A stretch of 64,000 nt of DNA from Sphingobium sp. (lineage in GTDB: Bacteria; Pseudomonadota; Alphaproteobacteria; Sphingomonadales; Sphingomonadaceae). Where the stretch lies: contig QFQF01000012.1 in NCBI GenBank assembly GCA_003248935.1, forward strand, positions 1 to 64,000, in the 5' to 3' direction. A program made the position numbers and the translations under genes. Below, piece by piece: positions 59,012 to 64,000 of this stretch. Under the pieces are notes generated by a model. The model ran no database searches, had not been told where the DNA came from, and saw nothing but the letters and a program-made list of their open reading frames with translations. Positions within the stretch are counted from its first letter, which is position 1. The number at the start of each line of letters is the position of its first letter.

Positions 59012-60898
59012 TTGGCATTCGTGAAAGGCGCATGGCGCATTCTGGTGGCCATCAAGGACGGCCTGGTGCTGCTCTTCATGCTGCTGTTCTTCGGCCTGCT
59101 CTATGCCGCGCTCTCCTGGACGCCTCAGCCCGCGCGCGCGCAGGCGTCCACCGGCGCGCTGTATCTCGACCTCAACGGCGTCATCGTTGAGCAGCCGCAT
59201 GAGGTCGACCCGCTCGCCCTGCTGACCGGCAGCGGGCCGGAGATGAAGGAATATCGCCTGCGTGACATCGTCGCGGCGCTCGACGCCGCGCGGGACGACC
59301 ACCGGGTGAAGGCCGTCGTCCTGAACCTGGACGGGTTCATGGGTGGCGGACAGGTCGCGCTGTCGCGGGTCGGCGCTGCGCTCGATGCGGTGCGCGCGAA
59401 GAAGCCGGTGCTGGCCTATGCCACCGCCTATACCGACGACCGCTACCAGCTCGCCGCCCATGCCGGGGAGGTGTGGCTGAACCCGTTCGGCGAGGTGTTC
59501 CTGTCCGGGCCGGGCGGATCGCAGATGTATTACAAGGGGCTGATCGACAAGCTTGGGGTTACCACCCACGTGTATCGCGTCGGCACCTACAAGAGCTTCG
59601 TCGAACCCTATATTCGCACGGATCAGTCGCCCGATGCGAAACGCGCCGACCAGGCTCTCGTCGACGCACTGTGGCAGGACTGGCGCGAGGAAGTGGCGAA
59701 GGCGCGACCGGCCGCACTTCTCGATCCCTATGTGAAGGATCCGGTCGGTGCCCTGCGCGCGACGAAGGGCGACACAGCAAAGGCAGCGCTCGACGCGCGC
59801 CTGATCGACAAGGTCGGCAGCGAGGCGGATTTCGGCAAACGCGTGGCAGCGATCGCAGGGGAAGGCGACGGCGGCAAACCGGGCGATTTCGCCGCGATCC
59901 GTCTGTCGCGCTACATGAAGGCGCACAAGCCAGCGGACAACGGCACGATCGGCGTCATCACCGTCGCCGGGGAGATTGTGGACGGCGATGCGGGTCCGGG
60001 CAGCGCGGCGGGTGATACCATATCCGACCTGATCTACACCGCGCTTGCTGAAAAGGACCTGAAGGCGCTGGTCGTGCGCGTCGATTCCCCCGGCGGTTCG
60101 GTGCTGGCGGCGGAGAAGATTCGTGCTGCGATACTGGAGGCCAAGGGGCGCGGACTGCCGATCGTCGTATCGATGGGCAATGTCGCGGCCAGCGGCGGCT
60201 ATTGGGTATCGACGCCGGCCGACGCCATCTTTGCCGAGCCGGGCACCGTCACCGGCTCAATCGGGGTGTTCGGCATCCTGCCCAGCTTCGAGGGTGCTCT
60301 CGCGAAGATCGGCGTGACAACGGACGGCGTGCGCACCACGCCGATGTCCGGCCAGCCCGACATACTGGGCGGCTTCGCACCGGAGTTCGACACAGTTGCG
60401 CAGGCGGGCGTGGAAGCAATCTACGGCCGTTTTGTCGACCTCGTCGCTCAGGCACGCAAGCGGACGCCCGAACAGATCGACGCGATCGCGCAGGGGCGCG
60501 TCTGGGACGGCGGCACCGCGCGGCAGATCGGTCTCGTCGACCGCTTCGGCGGGCTGGACGACGCCATCGCGGAGGCGGCCCGCCGTGCGAAGATCGACCC
60601 GGCGAAGGCCCGGCCTTACTATATCGAGAAGGAACCGGACATCTACGCGCGCTACATGCAGCAACTGCTGGAGGAAGACGACGACGCGCAGGCATCGATC
60701 CCGCGTGACTGGCTCGGCATTCAGGCGCTGCTGCAGCGGCAATGGGCGGTGCAGGCCGTCGCCGATGCGCGCGGCCTGATCGAGGGGAGCGCGGTGCGCG
60801 CCGCCTGCCTCGAATGTTCGACGTTCGATGCGCCGCGTCCGGCGACACAGGCGCAGGCACGGACCTTCTGGGCATGGCTGCTCGGCCGGGCGTGGTAG
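59012..60898 (+). CDS. sppA: Signal peptide peptidase SppA, 67K type
   Basis: 628 residues from TTG 59012, with GGAGA six bases upstream. An N-terminal membrane anchor (about 12-35) is followed by two S49 peptidase domains. The catalytic Lys194 is in YRVGTYKSFVEPY of the first half and Ser394 in GNVAASGGYW of the second; RVDSPGGSVLAAEKIR is also present. It degrades leftover signal peptides in the inner membrane. Length fits the fused 67K form. Confidence 0.94.
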   Translation: MAFVKGAWRILVAIKDGLVLLFMLLFFGLLYAALSWTPQPARAQASTGALYLDLNGVIVEQPHEVDPLALLTGSGPEMKEYRLRDIVAALDAARDDHRVKAVVLNLDGFMGGGQVALSRVGAALDAVRAKKPVLAYATAYTDDRYQLAAHAGEVWLNPFGEVFLSGPGGSQMYYKGLIDKLGVTTHVYRVGTYKSFVEPYIRTDQSPDAKRADQALVDALWQDWREEVAKARPAALLDPYVKDPVGALRATKGDTAKAALDARLIDKVGSEADFGKRVAAIAGEGDGGKPGDFAAIRLSRYMKAHKPADNGTIGVITVAGEIVDGDAGPGSAAGDTISDLIYTALAEKDLKALVVRVDSPGGSVLAAEKIRAAILEAKGRGLPIVVSMGNVAASGGYWVSTPADAIFAEPGTVTGSIGVFGILPSFEGALAKIGVTTDGVRTTPMSGQPDILGGFAPEFDTVAQAGVEAIYGRFVDLVAQARKRTPEQIDAIAQGRVWDGGTARQIGLVDRFGGLDDAIAEAARRAKIDPAKARPYYIEKEPDIYARYMQQLLEEDDDAQASIPRDWLGIQALLQRQWAVQAVADARGLIEGSAVRAACLECSTFDAPRPATQAQARTFWAWLLGRAW

Positions 60899-61464
60899 GC
60901 GGGCCACGCATCCGCCGGGTACGTGCCCGGGATGCGGAGGCGATCGCCGCACTCTACCGGCCTTATGTCGAACAAAGCCGCATAACCTTCGAACTGACGC
61001 CGCCCGACGCGGCGGAGATCGGCGCCCGCATCGCCCGTTGTGGCGACCGCTTCCCCTGGCTGGTGGCGGAGGCGAAGGACGGGACGCTCGCGGGCTATGC
61101 CTATGCCACCATGTTCCGCGAGCGTCCGGCCTATCGCTTTGCGGCGGAGACCAGCATCTATCTTGCTCCCATGGCGCAAGGTCACGGGGCCGGGCTTGCG
61201 CTCTATACGCTGTTGCTGGACATACTCGCCGCACAGGGCTTTGTGCACGCCGTCGGCGCGATCACCCTGCCCAACCCGGCGAGCGAGGCGCTGCACCTGC
61301 GGGCAGGGTTTGCGCCGTCCGGCGCCTATCGCGACATCGGGTTCAAGCTCGGCGAATGGGCCACCGTCGGCCTCTATCAAAAGGCGCTCAATCCGCTGAC
61401 CGATGATCCGCAGGAACCGTTGCCGCTCAGCCGCACGCCAGCCTGGCGCCTCGTCACTCCCTGA
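60874..61464 (+). CDS. GNAT acetyltransferase, phosphinothricin-acetyltransferase-like
   Basis: About 190-196 residues. IRRVRARDAEAIAALYRPYVEQSRITFELTPP is the typical opening, YLAPMAQGHGAGLALYTLLLDIL the acetyl-CoA loop, and NPASEALHLRAGFAPSGAYRDIGFKLGEW the C-terminal block. ATG 60874 overlaps sppA by 25 bases; GTG 60892 overlapping its stop is also possible. The gene probably follows sppA in one message. The substrate is an unknown amine or amino-acid analogue. Confidence 0.88.
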   Translation: MAARPGVVGGPRIRRVRARDAEAIAALYRPYVEQSRITFELTPPDAAEIGARIARCGDRFPWLVAEAKDGTLAGYAYATMFRERPAYRFAAETSIYLAPMAQGHGAGLALYTLLLDILAAQGFVHAVGAITLPNPASEALHLRAGFAPSGAYRDIGFKLGEWATVGLYQKALNPLTDDPQEPLPLSRTPAWRLVTP

Positions 61465-62101
61465 GTTGATCGTTGCGGTAGGCGGGCAGGCTCAGTCCGC
61501 GCAGGATGGCGACGGCCCGCAGGCCGAAGCCTGCGAGCGCCGCGACTGGCGCCGCCCAGCCAAGTGCCAGCCCGGCAGCGGTGAGCACGACGAACAACAC
61601 GGCCGAAAGCGCCGCCACGGTCACGTAGAGTTCGGGCCGCAACAGGATGGACGGCTCCCCGGCCAGCAAGTCGCGAATGATGCCGCCGACACAGCCGGTG
61701 ACGACACCCATGATTGCTGCGACGAACGGATCGATGCCGAACGACAATGCCTTCGCAGCGCCGAAGACCGCGAACGCGGCAAGGCCGATCGCGTCCATCC
61801 AGTCGAGCGCGCGGTCGCTCCACAGACGGCGGGGCGTCAGCCAGACGAGCAGTGCCGCCAGAATGCAAACCGCCGCCGGGACGGGATCATGCACCCAGAA
61901 GACCGGCGCGCCGATCAACAGGTCGCGAACCGTGCCGCCCCCCACCCCGGTCACCAGCGCAAAGAAGCTGAAGGTGACGATCGTCTGGCCGATACGGGCA
62001 GCAGCCAGCGCGCCGGACGCCGCGAATACGAAGATGCCGACGATGCTCAGGCTTTCGAGCACCGCGCCAATATGGCTGACAAGGATTGGGGGGGAGGACA
62101 T
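61454..62101 (-). CDS. TRIC/UPF0126 family membrane channel
   Basis: A 215-residue seven-helix protein made of two repeats: AASGALAAARIGQTIVTFSFFALVTGVGGGTVRDLL and AIMGVVTGCVGGIIRDLL (Gly-Gly kinks in each). It matches bacterial trimeric intracellular cation channel homologues, probably conducting K+. It overlaps the convergent GNAT gene by 11 bases. AGGGGC precedes ATG 62101. Confidence 0.9.
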   Translation of the reverse strand: MSSPPILVSHIGAVLESLSIVGIFVFAASGALAAARIGQTIVTFSFFALVTGVGGGTVRDLLIGAPVFWVHDPVPAAVCILAALLVWLTPRRLWSDRALDWMDAIGLAAFAVFGAAKALSFGIDPFVAAIMGVVTGCVGGIIRDLLAGEPSILLRPELYVTVAALSAVLFVVLTAAGLALGWAAPVAALAGFGLRAVAILRGLSLPAYRNDQLRE

Positions 62102-62228
62102 GCGCCCCTGTTAGCAAGCGAAGCCCCGTCCGGTAAGATCACCCCTGCACATTGTCCCGATCACACCCTTTCCTCCGCGATCGCGCAGCGGCATCAGACA
62201 TAAACCGGAAATCATCGGGAGCAGGACC

Positions 62229-62504
62229 ATGAAGAGCTATCTGATAGAACGTGACGTGCCGGGGATCGGCGACCTCTCGGCGGAAGCAATGCGCGACGCC
62301 GCCGCCAGATCGAACGCCGCGCTGGCGCAACTGGGGCCCAGAGTTCAATGGGTGGAGTCCTTCGTGGCGGGCGGAACGACCTTCTGCCGCTACCGTGCGG
62401 AGGATGAGGCCGTGATCCATGAGCATGCCCGGCTGAGCGGCTTTCCCGTCAGCCGGATCACGGAAATCCGGACGGTGATCGATCCGACCACCGCCACGGC
62501 CTGA
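62229..62504 (+). CDS. DUF4242 (nickel-binding-like) small protein
   Basis: 91 residues: SYLIERDVPGIGDLSAEAMRDAAARSNAAL, then WVESFVAGGTTFCRYRAEDEAVIHEHARLSGFP. This is the DUF4242 dimeric ferredoxin-like barrel seen in a structurally known Streptomyces nickel-binding protein; a metal role here is inferred from the His/Cys positions. AGCAGGA precedes the ATG. Confidence 0.85.
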   Translation: MKSYLIERDVPGIGDLSAEAMRDAAARSNAALAQLGPRVQWVESFVAGGTTFCRYRAEDEAVIHEHARLSGFPVSRITEIRTVIDPTTATA

Positions 62505-62529
62505 CAAACCGAACGGGCCGTACCATGCC

Positions 62530-62549
62530 GGGCAGCGACCATGCTGCCC
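62530..62549 (+). terminator. Hairpin downstream of the DUF4242 gene
   Basis: GGGCAGC (62530-62536) pairs with GCTGCCC (62543-62549), 6-nt loop, no T-tract. A second GC-rich hairpin follows at 62587-62612. Probably the DUF4242 mRNA end. Confidence 0.5.
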
Positions 62550-62677
62550 ATATGACTGAAAACAGAACCGAACCTTGAAAGGGTTTCCGCCGGGCGCAGC
62601 ATGCGCCGGCGGGCTTCGGCGGCGCGGGGCGCCGGGGCAGCGGGTCGCAACCGCGAATAGGCCGATCGAGGATGACG

Positions 62678-62929
62678 ATGGACAACAGGAAATGGCACGC
62701 TGCCCTGCTGGTCGCGACCGGCGGCATGATCGCCGCGCTGGCATGCAGCATTGCCGGGAATGGAGGAACGGTCGCCACCGACCGGAGCGGCGATGACCCA
62801 ACCGCGCGACTTGCCCCGCAACCCGTCCGGTATCATTGTCGCGACGAGGCAGGTGACGGCGCGGCCTGCCACTATCTGGCCGCACTGGACAGGCGGGAGG
62901 GCTTCGTCCCGTTCCCGCCCCGCACCTGA
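62678..62929 (+). CDS. Small exported hypothetical protein
   Basis: 83 residues from ATG 62678 (GAGGA six bases upstream; ATG 62672 also in frame). A signal-like N-terminus (WHAALLVATGGMIAALACSIAG) is followed by an acidic, Pro-containing mature part with two cysteines (YHCRDEAGDGAACHYL). The family is unknown. The next gene, a GlxA-type regulator, starts 26 nt later, so the two may be cotranscribed. Confidence 0.55.
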   Translation: MDNRKWHAALLVATGGMIAALACSIAGNGGTVATDRSGDDPTARLAPQPVRYHCRDEAGDGAACHYLAALDRREGFVPFPPRT

Positions 62930-62955
62930 CCGGCATGCAGGGAGCGGGAGGCATC

Positions 62956-63969
62956 ATGCTGGACGTGACCGTCGTACTGCTGAGCGATGGACTGTCATCC
63001 ACCTACATCATGCCGGTGGAGATATTCCATTCGGCGGGCGCACTCTGGAACGCGCTGCAGGGGACTGCACCCACGCCCGCCTTCCGGGTGCGCACGGTCG
63101 CGCCGGGTGGCGGGCAGGTAAAGAGCCCCTATGGCCTTTCGCTCCATGCCGAGGCACGACTCGACGACATCGCGCAAACCGACATCATCATCGTGCCGAC
63201 ATCGGGCATGGACCTGGACGCCAAGCTGGCGGAGAACCGCGCGCTCATCCCATGGCTGCGCCGGCATCATGATCAGGGCGCCTACATCGTCGGCGTCTGC
63301 ATGGGATCGGCCTACCTGGCGGAAGCGGGCCTGCTCGACGGGCGGATCGCGACGACGCACTGGGCGGTCAGCGACGACCTGTCCCGGCGCTATCCGGATG
63401 TCCTCTGGCGCCCCGACCTGTTCGTGACGGAGGACAGCCGGGTCGTGTGCAGCGGCGGCGTATGCGGGTCGATCGACGTCAGCCTCTACCTTGTCGAGAA
63501 ATTCTGCGGTCACGACATCGCGGTGCAGTGCGCGAAGGCCCTCCTGCTGCCAATGCCACGCATCCTACAGTCCGGCTATGCGATGCTGCCCGTGTCGCAA
63601 CCGCATGACGATGCGTGCATCCGCGCCGTCGAAGAACATATGCAGGCGCGTTATCGCGACAATCTGTCCACCCAGATGCTCGCCGCGCTCGCGGGCCTGG
63701 GCACGCGTACCTTCGTGCGCCGTTTCAAGGCCGCGACCGGCCGCGTCCCCGCCGAATATCTCCAGGCCCTGCGTATCCAGGCGGCAAAGGCGATGCTGGA
63801 GAAGGACAATGCCTCGATCCAGTCGATAGCGACAGCGACCGGTTACAACGACGTTGCCTTCTTCCGGGCTCTTTTCAAGCGCTCGACCGGCATGACCCCG
63901 GCCGACTATCGCGCCCATTTTGCGCCGATGCATGTCCGGGGGGAGGCGATGCCAGCAATCGGCGCCTGA
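62956..63969 (+). CDS. GlxA-type AraC family transcriptional regulator
   Basis: 337 residues: an N-terminal DJ-1/PfpI-like (class I amidotransferase fold) ligand domain with VGVCMGSAYLAEAGLLDG at the nucleophile-elbow position, and a C-terminal AraC HTH (LSTQMLAALAGLGTRTFVRRFKAATG and IATATGYNDVAFFRALFKRSTGMTPADYR). GGGAGG precedes ATG 62956, rejecting a 7-residue longer start. The effector is unknown. Confidence 0.92.
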   Translation: MLDVTVVLLSDGLSSTYIMPVEIFHSAGALWNALQGTAPTPAFRVRTVAPGGGQVKSPYGLSLHAEARLDDIAQTDIIIVPTSGMDLDAKLAENRALIPWLRRHHDQGAYIVGVCMGSAYLAEAGLLDGRIATTHWAVSDDLSRRYPDVLWRPDLFVTEDSRVVCSGGVCGSIDVSLYLVEKFCGHDIAVQCAKALLLPMPRILQSGYAMLPVSQPHDDACIRAVEEHMQARYRDNLSTQMLAALAGLGTRTFVRRFKAATGRVPAEYLQALRIQAAKAMLEKDNASIQSIATATGYNDVAFFRALFKRSTGMTPADYRAHFAPMHVRGEAMPAIGA

Positions 63970-64000
63970 ACGTTTCCCGTCCCCGAAAACACGAAACCCG

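Overview
The window looks like chromosomal DNA of a free-living alphaproteobacterium, most likely of the Sphingomonadaceae (Sphingomonas/Sphingobium type). The reasons are the high GC content, the dense TonB-dependent receptors, FixL/FixJ-type and HWE-type sensory genes, a TorF-type porin, and alphaproteobacterial GroES/GroEL and SthA sequences. I see no rRNA, tRNA, prophage, insertion sequence or CRISPR array. This assignment comes from sequence style only; no database search was run.

Layout. 1-12.5 kb is a glycoside/amide utilisation block: a MarR regulator, a TonB-dependent receptor, an exported penicillin-acylase-family amidase, a GH3 glycosidase, a GH78-like protein with a Tat signal, and an MFS exporter divergent from its LysR regulator. 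12.7-21 kb is a stress and signalling block: Dps, a cluster of HWE kinase, PAS kinase, FixJ-like regulator and lone receiver, a haloperoxidase-type esterase, and a cNMP/TrxR-like flavoprotein translationally coupled to a UBP zinc finger. 21-26 kb holds SthA, a TelA/XpaC-like pair and a run of very small membrane proteins. 26.5-32.2 kb has a ZnuD-like receptor, glutaminase, an EEP-family hydrolase and a Tat-exported class V aminotransferase-like protein.

32.8-38.8 kb is an oxygen-sensing block: an FNR-type regulator with four cysteines, a FixL whose haem-PAS residues are all visible, FixJ, a satellite receiver, a GNAT and a universal stress protein. Two almost identical 17-bp motifs lie in front of genes at both ends of this block. 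38.9-44.4 kb has an OmpR/EnvZ-type pair, beta-carbonic anhydrase coupled to a SulP transporter, and a TorF porin. 44.5-53.2 kb is mixed metabolism: a frameshifted GNAT, NUDIX, thiolase, a polytopic membrane protein, PRC-barrel, an OsmC-DUF4126-flavoprotein operon, an LLM oxidoreductase and a membrane acyltransferase.

53.3-55.5 kb carries the groE locus with a CIRCE operator and a sigma70-like promoter. Here groES and groEL are one uninterrupted reading frame: GroES lacks its last roughly ten residues and runs straight into a complete GroEL. This is the most unusual feature of the window; it is either a natural chaperonin/co-chaperonin fusion or a small deletion or assembly artefact. Next come a two-partner-secretion-type outer-membrane transporter and a Gly/Ser/Asn-rich lipoprotein with a duplicated 62-residue module, which may form an uncharacterised secretion or surface pair. 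The window ends with SppA, a GNAT, a TRIC-family channel, a DUF4242 protein, a small exported protein and a GlxA-type AraC regulator.
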